The notes: generated by a model not told the origin, from the sequence alone. A stretch of DNA of 63,049 nt from Bacillota bacterium (GCA_016278515.1 JADQBR010000029.1:9634-72682); one strand, 5' to 3'; positions 26,022 to 36,199 are shown, counted from the first letter of the stretch. Numbers and translations are program-made.

Positions 26022-27705
26022 GATCAGTTTAAAAAAAGTATTGATGGTTCACTTTGTTATCTTTTTATTAGTGCTGGTCTTTATCCTTAACTTTTTTACC
26101 TTCAGGGTATTAACAAAGCATTGGGAAGAGGAAATTGCCAATAGAAACTGTTTGTTAGCCAAAAGTATTGCAGGTGAAGTGGAAGAATTCTTATCTGAAC
26201 CAATAAATATTTTAAGACAAATTCAAGCAGTAATTAGTGAAGGCGGTTTGGTAAATGATCGGCATCTTGATGACTATCTGTCCTTAATCGTAGAAAACTA
26301 TCAATTCTTTGATATGATTCAAATTCTTGATGCAAGGGGAGATGTGAAATATGTTGCCCCCTTTAATCGGGACTACCTTGGCACCACTGTTATGGGACGG
26401 GATTTTTTCAAAGCGACCCTAGCGACCGGACAGCCCTATTGGTCCCAAACGTTTATTTCCACCCATAGCGGCCAGCCCACCTTAACCGTCTCCATGTTTC
26501 TTGGGCAGGGAGTTGTAGTAGGTTACTTAAATCTAGGTAAGCTAACTAGCATAATCGACCGCGTCAAGTTTGGCCCGGATAGTTTCTCTAGCATTACAGA
26601 CCAGGCCGGGACATATATTGCACATACCAACAAACAGAATGTTTCTCAGCGAGTTAGTATCAATAAGCAGGAATCTAATGCTGACAGAGGAACTTATCGC
26701 TATAATGACCAGGGACGGGAGATGCTGGCCAGCACAGCAGTCATTGAGCGGACCGGTTGGTCGGTAATGGTTTCCCAGCCTACTAGCGAGGTTTTCGCTC
26801 CCGTCAGTAAAGCAAGAACTATCTTTTTGGCCGGGACCATTTTTGCTTGGCTGGCAGCAATTTTAATTGCCTTACTGACTTTGAATAAGGTGCTGCGTCC
26901 GGTATCCGAACTGGCCCATAAAGCCAAAGAAATTGCCGGCGGTAATTACGATTCCACCTTACAAACCAATACCTATCAGGAGTTTAGCGGGTTGGCCCAA
27001 GATTTCGTCACTATGTCTGAGGCAGTAAAAGAGCGCGAAAAAGAGATCAAGTCCTCCCTACAAGAAAAAGATGTTCTCTTAAGGGAAGTCCATCATCGGG
27101 TCAAGAATAATATGCAGGTTATTTCCAGCCTTATTAGACTACAGGCCGGACACAGTCACGATAAAATACAGAAAGAGCTGCTGGAAGAAAGTCAGCACCG
27201 GATAAGATCCATGTTTTTAGTGCATGAAAAACTCTATCAATCTTCCGATTTAGCCAAAATTGATTTTGGCGACTACATCTACAGCTTGGTAAATGGTCTC
27301 TATCGCTCCTACGGGGCAGATCCGGAAAAGATTTCACTGAAAGTAGACGTTGCAGATATCCGTTTGGGGCTTGATAATGCCATACCATGCGGCTTGATTA
27401 TTAATGAATTGGTATCCAATGCTTTAAAATATGCATTTCCCCAGCATGCAAATCTCTTTGAAAATGTTGGACACGATCAATGCGGTGAAATCAAGGTTAT
27501 ACTACGGTCAGTGAGCGAAGGAAAGATTGAATTAATTGTTAGTGATAACGGTATTGGGCTGCCTGAAGGCTTAGGCTTTAAAAACACGGAGTCCCTGGGT
27601 TTGCAGTTGGTTACAACCTTAGCCGAAGACGAACTATCAGGCGAAATAGAATTAAATAAAGCTGAAGGCTCAGAATATATAATTAGATTTAGGGGGGTGT
27701 CTTGA
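26011..27705 (+). CDS. Membrane sensor histidine kinase (dCACHE-HAMP-HisKA_2)
   Basis: A 564-residue kinase: one N-terminal membrane helix (about 10-33), an extracellular double-CACHE sensor (about 35-265), a second membrane helix (about 270-290), HAMP, then a HisKA_2 box EVHHRVKNNMQVISS with the phosphorylated His, N-box NELVSNALKYAF and G-box DNGIGLP. HisKA_2 kinases commonly pair with stand-alone receivers. It overlaps both the binding-protein gene upstream (11 bases) and the response regulator downstream (ATGA type), so the three form one signalling unit. Confidence 0.88.
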   Translation: MGNRISLKKVLMVHFVIFLLVLVFILNFFTFRVLTKHWEEEIANRNCLLAKSIAGEVEEFLSEPINILRQIQAVISEGGLVNDRHLDDYLSLIVENYQFFDMIQILDARGDVKYVAPFNRDYLGTTVMGRDFFKATLATGQPYWSQTFISTHSGQPTLTVSMFLGQGVVVGYLNLGKLTSIIDRVKFGPDSFSSITDQAGTYIAHTNKQNVSQRVSINKQESNADRGTYRYNDQGREMLASTAVIERTGWSVMVSQPTSEVFAPVSKARTIFLAGTIFAWLAAILIALLTLNKVLRPVSELAHKAKEIAGGNYDSTLQTNTYQEFSGLAQDFVTMSEAVKEREKEIKSSLQEKDVLLREVHHRVKNNMQVISSLIRLQAGHSHDKIQKELLEESQHRIRSMFLVHEKLYQSSDLAKIDFGDYIYSLVNGLYRSYGADPEKISLKVDVADIRLGLDNAIPCGLIINELVSNALKYAFPQHANLFENVGHDQCGEIKVILRSVSEGKIELIVSDNGIGLPEGLGFKNTESLGLQLVTTLAEDELSGEIELNKAEGSEYIIRFRGVS

Positions 27706-29885
27706 TGGCGATAAATATTATGGTAGTTGAGGATACCGGTATCGTAGCCTTGGATATAAAACAATGTTTGCTTAGCCTAGGCTACCAGGTGCCGGCTGTT
27801 GTTTCATCAGGTGAAGAGGCTGTAGACAAAGCGGTTGAACACGCACCGGACTTGGTTTTGATGGATATTATGCTGAAAGGCGATATGGACGGCATCGAAG
27901 CTGCCGCTGAAATCCGCAGCCGCCTCAATATCCCCATCATTTACCTGACAGCCTATTCCGATCGTGAAACCTTAAAGAAAGCGAAAATCACCGAACCCTT
28001 TGGCTATATCATCAAACCATTTGAGGAAAGAGCACTGCACACCACCATCGAAATGGCTCTCTACAAAAGTGACATGGATAAAAAGCTGCGCGAAAATGAA
28101 GAGTGGTTGTTAACGACGCTGACAAGTATCGGCGACGCGGTAATCGCTACGGATAAAGAAGGTTTTGTGACCTTCATGAATCCCATAGCCCAAAACCTGA
28201 CCGGTTGGCAACAGGAAGAAGCTAAAGGCAAACCATTGGCAGAGGTTTTTAATATTATTAATGAAGATACAGGCATCAGGGTGGAAAACCCTGTGGTCAA
28301 GGTGCTGCGTACGGGTACAATTGTTGGCTTGGCAAACCACACTTTGTTGGTAAGAAGAGACGGAAAGAAGATTCCAATTGACGACAGTGCCGCACCCATT
28401 AAGGATGATAAAGGTAATATTAACGGTGTGGTGATGGTCTTTCACGACATTACAGAGCGCCGACAGGCGGAAGAAGCCCTGCGAAATAAAGAGCAGCAGT
28501 TGAGGCTGGTGACCGATAACATGCTGGATGTGATAAGCCAGGTAGATTTAGAAGGTAATATTCTCTATTCCAGCCCGTCTGCCAAAACCCAACTTGGCTA
28601 TGGGCCTAACGAACATATCGGCACATCCATTTTTGAACCCGTCCATCCCGACGACAGACAGCGAGTACTTGCTACTTTTAACAAGAGTGTTGCCACCGCT
28701 TCGCCTGGAAAAACTGAATACCGCTATAAACAAGCCGACGGCGGCTATCAATGGTTGGAAACTGTAGGAAATCCCGTAATTGATAAGGACGGAAAGGTTA
28801 CCAGTGTTGTTTTAAACACTCGGGATGTTTCTGAGCGTAAGCAGATGGAGGAGCAGCTGCAATATATCAGTCTCCATGATACCCTGACAGGGCTCTATAA
28901 CCGAAATTACTTTGAACGAGAGTTAGATATGTTGGAAAAAGATTGCCAAGGCCCTGTCGGTGTGATACTTTGCGACCTAGACGGGTTGAAGCTCATCAAT
29001 GATACTATGGGCCATGCCGCCGGGGATCAACTGCTAATCAACGCCGCCAAGGTATTAAAAGAAACCGTTCCCGAAGCTGTGGCAACAGCCCGGGTTGGCG
29101 GTGATGAATTTGCCCTGATGCTTTTAACCAATGAAGAAGATAAGGTAGCCAACGCCGCTCAGCGAATTCGAGAGGCCATCGACACCTATAATGCCAGCCA
29201 CATGGAACTTCCCTTAAGTATTTCTATTGGCTATGCCTTGAGTAGTGATGGAGCCTTTATTCGCCATGCTTTTACCACAGCCGATGATAACATGTACCGT
29301 GAAAAACTGCACCGGGGGCGAAGCACCAAAAGCGCTATAGTGCAAATCCTAACCAGCGCTTTGCAAGCCAGGGATTTTATTACCGAAGGTCATGCAGATC
29401 GGTTACAGGACTTAGTAGAGGGTTTGGCTCTAGCCGTTGGATTACCCGAACAAAAAAGGGTGGATCTGCGGCTGCTGGCTCAGTTTCATGATATCGGTAA
29501 GGTAGGGATACCCGATCGCATTCTTTTTAAAAACGGTTCCCTCACTTTCGAGGAATTCAGCGAAATGAAACGGCACTCTGAAATAGGTTACCGTATCGCC
29601 CAATCCGCACCGGAACTGGCTGTTATTTCTGACTGGATACTTAAACACCATGAATGGTGGAACGGAGCCGGCTATCCCCTTGGACTTAAAGGTGAAGAGA
29701 TACCCGTAGAATGCCGTATCCTGGCCGTGGCTGATGCCTACGATGCCATTACCAACGACCGGCCCTATCGGAAAGCCCAATCCCACCAGCACGCTGTCAG
29801 TGAACTAAAAAGATGTGCAGGCCTTCAGTTCGACGCCCAGCTGGTAGCCAAGTTCGTGACAGTCTTAGAAAAGAAATCTATTTAA
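27705..29885 (+). CDS. Response regulator with PAS, GGDEF and HD-GYP domains
   Basis: A 726-residue protein in the order receiver (1-120, phospho-Asp in VLMDIMLKG), PAS (about 130-250), PAS/PAC (about 260-385), GGDEF (about 390-545; the motif GGDEF is intact, so diguanylate cyclase activity is expected) and HD-GYP (about 555-726; FHDIGKVGIPD and NGAGYP intact, so c-di-GMP hydrolysis is also expected). ATG 27705 shares a base with the kinase stop, with GGGGGGTG just before. The output is thus cyclic-di-GMP turnover in response to the bound ligand. Confidence 0.9.
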   Translation: MAINIMVVEDTGIVALDIKQCLLSLGYQVPAVVSSGEEAVDKAVEHAPDLVLMDIMLKGDMDGIEAAAEIRSRLNIPIIYLTAYSDRETLKKAKITEPFGYIIKPFEERALHTTIEMALYKSDMDKKLRENEEWLLTTLTSIGDAVIATDKEGFVTFMNPIAQNLTGWQQEEAKGKPLAEVFNIINEDTGIRVENPVVKVLRTGTIVGLANHTLLVRRDGKKIPIDDSAAPIKDDKGNINGVVMVFHDITERRQAEEALRNKEQQLRLVTDNMLDVISQVDLEGNILYSSPSAKTQLGYGPNEHIGTSIFEPVHPDDRQRVLATFNKSVATASPGKTEYRYKQADGGYQWLETVGNPVIDKDGKVTSVVLNTRDVSERKQMEEQLQYISLHDTLTGLYNRNYFERELDMLEKDCQGPVGVILCDLDGLKLINDTMGHAAGDQLLINAAKVLKETVPEAVATARVGGDEFALMLLTNEEDKVANAAQRIREAIDTYNASHMELPLSISIGYALSSDGAFIRHAFTTADDNMYREKLHRGRSTKSAIVQILTSALQARDFITEGHADRLQDLVEGLALAVGLPEQKRVDLRLLAQFHDIGKVGIPDRILFKNGSLTFEEFSEMKRHSEIGYRIAQSAPELAVISDWILKHHEWWNGAGYPLGLKGEEIPVECRILAVADAYDAITNDRPYRKAQSHQHAVSELKRCAGLQFDAQLVAKFVTVLEKKSI

Positions 29886-29995
29886 CATCGTTTTGCTGAA
29901 TCAGAAGGAATTACTGCAAACCTTTACCTTCTTGCCGAGCAGCAGCTCTTTTAAATTTCAGCAGTGAAAATAATGAATATATTGGGAGGTCTATC

Positions 29996-32900
29996 ATGGC
30001 ACGAAGAAGCAAATACGGCAATACCTGGTGGGGTAATGCCTGGGTGGAAGCAATGGAAAGAATAGATCTCAATACCAATCGCCTGCCGCGGGGGAGACGG
30101 TATGCCAACAGCGGCAAAGTGACCGGTATCCAAATAGATGATGGTCAGGTAGCAGCTTGGGTTCAGGGAAGCCGATCAAAACCCTATAAGGTTGCTATCA
30201 AGCTGACAGAATTGACACCGAAAGAAATTAAAGTAGTGGAGCAGTTAGTAACCAAAGATCCGGCATTGGCAGCAGAGCTGTCTATGGGCAGGTTACCTGA
30301 AACCATCCTCGGGCATTTGGAAGAAAAGAATATAGCATTGTTACCTACAGGCTGGGATGACATTAGAGCCAATTGCTCTTGCCCTGACTGGGCTAATTCT
30401 TGTAAACATTTGGCTGCTGTCTACTATATTATCGCCAATGAAATTGACAAGGATCCCATGATTTTGTTCAAACTGAGGCAATTGGACGACAAGAGGTTAA
30501 TGCAGGTAGCCGGTTTTGGCAGCACCCGGACTTCCGAACAGCTCGTCGTTGCGAACAATTTTGGCGGCCTGCCAAATTTCATACCATATCAGCAGGTAAA
30601 AATAGTAACAAATGCAGATTACCAAACAACAGATGCAAAACAGAGTGATGAGTTAAATGAACAGACCAATGCAGTATCAGTAGACTTGAGTGCCCTAGCA
30701 GCCAGTAAGGAAAGCCTGTCCATCTTTGCCCTTTTAAAAGACAACCCGTTGTTTTATCCAAACGACAATTTCAAAGGCATCTTATTAAAAGCATACAAAA
30801 ACATCGCCCGCTCCATGGAACAACTGGAACTAAAGGAAAGTAACTTTTCTTTTAAAGATACCCTTATGACGCTGATCTATCCCCCAGCCAAACAGTGGAA
30901 GAATTTTTTGCTAAATAAACAGGGAGAGCCGTATGCGGCCCAGTTTCACTTTTTCTCAGTTCCCGTTTCAGTTTCTTACGGTAACGACCGTTTTCCGTCC
31001 CGCTATCTGCTTTCTTTGGGCGGGCAAGAAGAAACAACCTACTTCCTGCTGCCAGTAGAGGAAAGTCTGGTAAATAAAAGGAAAAAAGGAATCCGGCTTC
31101 CCCTGGATTCAGTTTTAGAACTGTTTTTATCTCTGCCCTTTGACCTAGCCTCGAACCGTGCGGCTTCAGCGGATTTTCTTCGCGCCGTTGTTGCGGTGGC
31201 GCGGGCACTGGCCACTTCCTCATCATTCATACCGGCACTAAGAGGTTTTGAGCAGGAGTCGGAGAGCTTCTACATAGTATATAAACCGCTAGACAGGTCC
31301 GACAAGCTGCAGGAAATTGTGGATTACCTGGCAGCAATAATGCCCCTCGGTTTTGTGTTCTGCCGAAAAGATAAAACCGTCCTTGAAGGGACCGAGGCCG
31401 TTGAAGAACTACTGACAGTAGTGCTGACTTACCTAGTCAACCGCTTTTGCGGTATTAAAATGCATCCTAATGATAAAACAGCGGCGGCTTTTTTTGCCGG
31501 CCAACCCTATGCTTCCGAAAAATTTGAAGAAGAGCAAACCGCTAAAGCTATCTCTGATTGGTTGGGGTGGCTTAACCTGCGTCCGGCTGATATTGCTCCG
31601 GTCATTGACATCGGCTTGCCGAAACCGGGTAAGGAAAAGTTTACTCTCAGAATGAAAGTCGAAGATAAAAGTGATTCTCTGGCACCGGTGCTGCGGTTGA
31701 AAGAAGTCTTTTATACTGACAAAGAAGAGCTTTTTTCTCAGCCCGTAGAATACGTTCGCCGGGAAGTGGCTCGACAGATGACCATAGCCGGGGAGCATGT
31801 TCCCGTATTGAAAAAACTACTGAAAAACAAAGGTAAAATGCGGGCTAATCTAGATTCCCTAAAATTGGCTGACTTCCTCACCCAGGGCCAAACAATATGC
31901 TCTCTGTTGGGGATTAAAGTAATTATACCCAAAGAATTGCAGAAAATGACCGTTCCCCAGTTGGCATTGGCAGCTAAAACAGACAGTGCAAGTGACAAAG
32001 GTGTTTCCTATTTAAATTTAGATGAAATGCTGGATTTTTCCTGGCAGGTATCCATTGGCGGCGAGAGCATCAACCAAGAAGAATTCAGCCGGTTAGTAGA
32101 GTCCGCTTCAGGTGTAGTGCAATTTAAGGATCAGTACCTACTGCTAGAGCCCGGGGAGGTCAGCGGTATCTTAAAAAAACTGCGCCAATCTCCGCCGCAG
32201 CTTTCCTCGATGGAGGTACTGCAGGCTGCAGTAGTGGGAGAAACTGCAGGTGCGGTCTTCAACCCCGGCCAAGTGCTCGAGCAGTGGGTGCGGGATCTGG
32301 GTACGACCAAGGAAACATCATTACCACTAGCCCTAACGGCCACACTGCGCCCTTACCAAGAGCGAGGCTACTACTGGTTATATAACAACACTATCAAAGG
32401 CTTAGGCTCATGTTTAGCTGATGATATGGGACTGGGAAAAACCATTCAGGTAATAACACTCATTGCAAAGCTCAAGGAAGAGGACTGGTCGGAAAAACCC
32501 GTTCTAGTGATATGCCCTACCGCCCTGATTAGCAACTGGCTAAAGGAATGCAGTAAATTTGCCCCGTCGCTGCAGGTGGAAGTTTATCACGGAGCCGGCC
32601 GCAGACTGACCGCAAAGAATGCGGATGTGATTATTACATCCTACGGTATTCTGCGCCGGGATGCAGCCAAGTTTAAAAGACATCAGTGGGGACTGGTAGT
32701 TATTGACGAGGCTCAAAATATTAAAAATCCCGACAGTAGCCAGACTAAAGCCGTAAAATCCATACCAGCCAAGAGCTATATTGCCCTCAGCGGCACACCG
32801 GTAGAGAATCGGATGGTAGAATTGTGGAGCATCTTTGATTTTATTAACGAAGGCTATCTGGGCAGGCGCCGGGATTTCGCCCAACGTTTTGCCCGGCCCA

Positions 32901-33745
32901 TCGAAAAATATAGAGATATGGATAAAATTACTAAACTTAAGACAGTCATGGCTCCCTTCCTGCTGCGCAGGCTAAAAAGCGACAAGACTATCATCAAAGA
33001 CCTGCCGCCTAAAGTGGTCAAAGAGGAACATTGTTATTTAAGCAAGCAGCAAGCAGCATTGTATCAGCAGGTGGTGGACAGCATGCTCTCTGAGATAAAG
33101 GAAAGCCAGGGTATTGCTCGCAAGGGTATGGTTTTTAAGCTGATGACTGCCCTAAAGCAGATCTGCAACCACCCGGTACAGTACACCAAAAAGGGCCAGA
33201 TGGATAAGGATCATTCAGGCAAGGCCGCAAGGACAGTGGCTCTGCTAGAACAGATATTGGCCGCAGGAGATAAGGCACTCATCTTTACCCAGTACAAGCA
33301 GATGGGCCAACTGCTGCAACAGTTGATCAGAGAAGAGCTGCAGCTTGAGCCCTTGTTCTTTCACGGCGGTCTATCCCGTCAAGGTCGAGATCGGTTGGTA
33401 GACAGTTTTCAACAGGAAGCTGATTGTCCCATTATGATTGTCTCCCTGAAGGCCGGGGGCACAGGATTGAATTTAACGGCTGCAACCAATGTCATCCATT
33501 ATGACCTATGGTGGAACCCTGCCGTGGAGGACCAAGCCACCGATAGAACCTATCGTATCGGGCAAACCAAGACGGTGATGGTACATCGTTTAATTAGCCA
33601 GGGCACCTTTGAAGAAAAGATCAATGACATGATGAGTAGAAAAAGAGAACTCGCCCAACTGACGGTATCCCAAGGCGAACACAGCCTCAGCGAGCTGTCC
33701 AATGCGGAACTGAAGGACTTGTTTAACCTAGATCCTACTTCCTAA
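29996..33745 (+). CDS. SWIM zinc finger - SNF2-family helicase/ATPase
   Basis: A 1249-residue protein. The N-terminus carries a SWIM zinc finger CSCPDWANSCKH (about residues 125-137). A long central region precedes the bacterial SNF2 helicase core from about residue 780: DDMGLGKTIQ (Walker A), VVIDEAQ (motif II), LSGTPVENR (motif III), and the C-terminal lobe GGTGLNLTAA and QATDRTYRIGQ. In many Firmicutes the SWIM protein and the helicase are separate genes; here they are one. ATG 29996 follows GGGAGG. DNA translocation or remodelling is expected; the target is unknown. A relic of the same 3' end is seen near 53.4 kb. Confidence 0.85.
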   Translation: MARRSKYGNTWWGNAWVEAMERIDLNTNRLPRGRRYANSGKVTGIQIDDGQVAAWVQGSRSKPYKVAIKLTELTPKEIKVVEQLVTKDPALAAELSMGRLPETILGHLEEKNIALLPTGWDDIRANCSCPDWANSCKHLAAVYYIIANEIDKDPMILFKLRQLDDKRLMQVAGFGSTRTSEQLVVANNFGGLPNFIPYQQVKIVTNADYQTTDAKQSDELNEQTNAVSVDLSALAASKESLSIFALLKDNPLFYPNDNFKGILLKAYKNIARSMEQLELKESNFSFKDTLMTLIYPPAKQWKNFLLNKQGEPYAAQFHFFSVPVSVSYGNDRFPSRYLLSLGGQEETTYFLLPVEESLVNKRKKGIRLPLDSVLELFLSLPFDLASNRAASADFLRAVVAVARALATSSSFIPALRGFEQESESFYIVYKPLDRSDKLQEIVDYLAAIMPLGFVFCRKDKTVLEGTEAVEELLTVVLTYLVNRFCGIKMHPNDKTAAAFFAGQPYASEKFEEEQTAKAISDWLGWLNLRPADIAPVIDIGLPKPGKEKFTLRMKVEDKSDSLAPVLRLKEVFYTDKEELFSQPVEYVRREVARQMTIAGEHVPVLKKLLKNKGKMRANLDSLKLADFLTQGQTICSLLGIKVIIPKELQKMTVPQLALAAKTDSASDKGVSYLNLDEMLDFSWQVSIGGESINQEEFSRLVESASGVVQFKDQYLLLEPGEVSGILKKLRQSPPQLSSMEVLQAAVVGETAGAVFNPGQVLEQWVRDLGTTKETSLPLALTATLRPYQERGYYWLYNNTIKGLGSCLADDMGLGKTIQVITLIAKLKEEDWSEKPVLVICPTALISNWLKECSKFAPSLQVEVYHGAGRRLTAKNADVIITSYGILRRDAAKFKRHQWGLVVIDEAQNIKNPDSSQTKAVKSIPAKSYIALSGTPVENRMVELWSIFDFINEGYLGRRRDFAQRFARPIEKYRDMDKITKLKTVMAPFLLRRLKSDKTIIKDLPPKVVKEEHCYLSKQQAALYQQVVDSMLSEIKESQGIARKGMVFKLMTALKQICNHPVQYTKKGQMDKDHSGKAARTVALLEQILAAGDKALIFTQYKQMGQLLQQLIREELQLEPLFFHGGLSRQGRDRLVDSFQQEADCPIMIVSLKAGGTGLNLTAATNVIHYDLWWNPAVEDQATDRTYRIGQTKTVMVHRLISQGTFEEKINDMMSRKRELAQLTVSQGEHSLSELSNAELKDLFNLDPTS

Positions 33746-33771
33746 GCCGAAAGGGTATATGAGGTTGCTCC
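33746..33771 (+). pseudogene. Fragment of a hepT gene
   Basis: CCGAAAGGGTATATGAGGTT and the following bases match the hepT gene at 2250-2271 in 21 of 22 positions and encode the same PERVYEV peptide. It starts right after the helicase stop. It is a leftover of a second MntA-HepT locus. Confidence 0.6.
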
Positions 33772-33797
33772 TCCTGAACAATACCCCTTAAAATTGC

Positions 33798-33833
33798 CCA
33801 AATAATGGAATTTTTACTTACTTGTGTTATAAT
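33798..33833 (+). promoter_or_regulatory. Promoter related to the mntA promoter
   Basis: CCAAATAATGGA (33798-33809) and ACTTGTGTTATAAT (33820-33833) are identical to 1383-1394 and 1405-1418 with equal spacing. TATAAT is the likely -10 box. Confidence 0.55.
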
Positions 33834-33865
33834 ATTCGTAACAATTACCTTTGGAGGATATTTTA

Positions 33866-34006
33866 ATGACTACAAGTCCTGACAATATGAAGATACCGCG
33901 CAGTAAAGAAATTGAGAATATCAGAAAAAATAAAGTTGCAACAGTAAAAAGACTAAATAGTGCGCAGATATTCGCGCTTCTCCCTGAAGCTTATGCATTC
34001 CTCTAG
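33866..34006 (+). pseudogene. Short ORF, probable decayed nucleotidyltransferase
   Basis: ATG 33866, eight bases after TTGGAGG, opens a 46-residue frame ending AYAFL-TAG. After the stop the same frame reads GGIRATKPTS, which can be laid over the G-S-Y-A-R-G-E-A-x-P-x-S signature of minimal nucleotidyltransferases. Together with the shared promoter and the hepT fragment this suggests a broken mntA-like gene. A genuine small peptide gene is the alternative. Confidence 0.45.
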
Positions 34007-34218
34007 GGAGGTATAAGGGCGACTAAGCCAACAAGTTGGCAAGTCTTCTTTACCTGCGGTGGACTTTTCGAACAACCTACAATAGTAATACTTCTAAAAG
34101 ATAATCATATATTTGGAAGGGAGGTTCTACTGTGTACAGGGAGTCATAAATAGGCACGACATCGTTTCAAATCCCCTATGGCAGGTTCTCGATGCTAATT
34201 TTGAGAGGGAGGACAATT
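34007..34218. other. Leader region of the acoR-like gene
   Basis: About 210 bases with no gene. Beyond the nucleotidyltransferase relic it contains GGAAGGGAGG (34116-34125) without a usable frame behind it. No sigma-54 consensus was seen here, so the regulator is probably expressed from a housekeeping promoter. Confidence 0.35.
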
Positions 34219-36192
34219 ATGTCTAGTTTAGTATACCACATGGGTAAAGCAAATATGATTAAGCAGGCTTGGAGTAATTTTGTGCTTGCGGGGAAAGTTC
34301 AAGAAGGCCATGTACGGAAAATAATCTTTGAGTCATGGAAGCGATGTAAAAATATGGGAGTAACTCATCTTAACGGTATCTGTTACGATGTTTTGCCCGG
34401 TGAAGAATTACAAGAGCTTCTTTTAGAAAAACGACAACTATTGGATATTGCAAGACCTATTATGGAGACACTGTTTAGATGTGTACAGGGTTCCGGATTT
34501 ATTGTAGTATTGATAACTAACAACGGTCGTCTTATTGAGTCCATCGGTGACCCGGATATTTTGGAAATGGCCAAAACTTTAAATTTTGTTCCAGGAGCCA
34601 ATTGGTCAGAAGCATCTGTGGGCACCAACGCTATTGGCACTTCTTTGGCAACAGGTAATCCTCTTCAGGTTTCGGGCGCTGAGCACTATTGTAACAAACA
34701 TCATGCATGGACATGTTCCGGTGCACCTATCCGTGATCCCTCGGGCGAAATAATTGGCTGTCTAAATATGTCCGGACCTAAAGATCGAGTTCATTCTCAT
34801 ACATTAGGAATGATTGTGGCTGCGGTTCGAGCGATAGAAAATCAAATCCGTAAAGAAGAAGCTCAGGAAAGATTAGCGGCAGCCCACAAACATTTAACAA
34901 CAGTAGTAGGTTCTATCTCTGAAGGCTTGTTATCGGTTGAAAATAAAGGTCGTATTACCCATGTTAATTCAGCAGCGGCAAAGATAATCGGCACTCTTCC
35001 CAGTGAACTAATCGGCAAAAATATTTTCGATACTTTTGGACGGAGTTGTCATGTGAAAGAAGTACTGGAGACGGGAGTTGGTTGTCTGGAGGAAGAGTTG
35101 GTACTGGATTCTTTAAAGGGTAGGCTGCACTGCACCTTTAGTGCTACACCCATCATAGATGAAGCTAATCACACGGTTGGAGCAGTTATAACGCTCAGGG
35201 AAATCAAGAAAGTTCACAAAATTGTGAATAAAATGGCTGGGGCTAGAGCGCGGTTGCGTTTTAAAGACGTAATTGGTGAGAGCTCGCAAATGATGGAAGT
35301 TATTAAGAAGGCGAAATTGGCTGCTGGAAGTCCTTCTACAGTTTTGCTCATGGGAGAAAGCGGAACTGGGAAGGAAATTTTTGCCCAGGCCATTCATAAT
35401 GGAAGTCCGCGGAGAGAGGGACCTTTTATCGGTGTAAATTGTGCTGCTATGCCCCGGGAATTGATACAAAGCGAATTGTTCGGTTATAGCGAAGGAGCGT
35501 TTACCGGAGCAAGGCGTAGTGGACAACCCGGCAAATTTGAATTGGCCAGCGGAGGGACCCTTTTTTTGGATGAGATAGGGGATATGCCCTTGGATATGCA
35601 GGTGAATCTTCTCCGGGTCTTACAAGAAAAAAGTGTTATTAGAGTTGGAGGTAATAAGGTTATTCCGGTAGATGTTAGAATTATCGCGGCGACCAACAAG
35701 AATCTTTCCATAGAGGCCAAAAGAGGCAATTTTCGTCAAGATTTGTTTTTTAGGCTCAACGTATTCCCGATAATGATTCCGCCGCTTCGCCAAAGAGTAG
35801 ATGATATAAAATTGCTTACCAATTATTTTATCCATAAATTATCAATAAAATTGGGTAAGGAAATAGTACAAGTTCAGCCAAAAATTTATGAAATTCTTGA
35901 AAGTTATCATTGGCCGGGTAATGTTCGGGAATTGGAGAACATCCTTGAACATGCTATCAATTTAGGTGAGGGAGACACCCTGTTGATAAAGCACTTACCT
36001 GACTATTTTCGGTCAACTCCAGCTGTTGGGGTTGGTAACGGTGAGGTTGTACCTTTGGTGGAATGGGAGCGAAGGGCTATCCAACAAGCCCTGGAAAAGC
36101 TAGACGGGAATGTTTCAAGAACTGCCGAGGCCTTAGGAATAGGACGTAATACTTTATATGATAAATTAAAAAAGTACGGAATCAAAAAATAA
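34219..36192 (+). CDS. acoR: AcoR-type sigma-54 activator of acetoin catabolism
   Basis: A 657-residue activator: a GAF sensor (about 60-210) with EASVGTNAIGTSLA and the HHAWTCSGAPI motif found in AcoR-like proteins, PAS (about 225-320), the AAA+ domain with GESGTGKE, GAFTGA, HWPGNVRELEN, and a Fis-type HTH (SRTAEALGIGRNTLYDKLKK). The start is ATG 34219, six bases after GAGGGAGGA; a more upstream ATG (34192) lacks a site. It lies 2 kb upstream of the aco operon, which has a -24/-12 promoter. Activation in the presence of acetoin is the known role of the family. Confidence 0.85.
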   Translation: MSSLVYHMGKANMIKQAWSNFVLAGKVQEGHVRKIIFESWKRCKNMGVTHLNGICYDVLPGEELQELLLEKRQLLDIARPIMETLFRCVQGSGFIVVLITNNGRLIESIGDPDILEMAKTLNFVPGANWSEASVGTNAIGTSLATGNPLQVSGAEHYCNKHHAWTCSGAPIRDPSGEIIGCLNMSGPKDRVHSHTLGMIVAAVRAIENQIRKEEAQERLAAAHKHLTTVVGSISEGLLSVENKGRITHVNSAAAKIIGTLPSELIGKNIFDTFGRSCHVKEVLETGVGCLEEELVLDSLKGRLHCTFSATPIIDEANHTVGAVITLREIKKVHKIVNKMAGARARLRFKDVIGESSQMMEVIKKAKLAAGSPSTVLLMGESGTGKEIFAQAIHNGSPRREGPFIGVNCAAMPRELIQSELFGYSEGAFTGARRSGQPGKFELASGGTLFLDEIGDMPLDMQVNLLRVLQEKSVIRVGGNKVIPVDVRIIAATNKNLSIEAKRGNFRQDLFFRLNVFPIMIPPLRQRVDDIKLLTNYFIHKLSIKLGKEIVQVQPKIYEILESYHWPGNVRELENILEHAINLGEGDTLLIKHLPDYFRSTPAVGVGNGEVVPLVEWERRAIQQALEKLDGNVSRTAEALGIGRNTLYDKLKKYGIKK

Positions 36193-36199
36193 ACTACAG

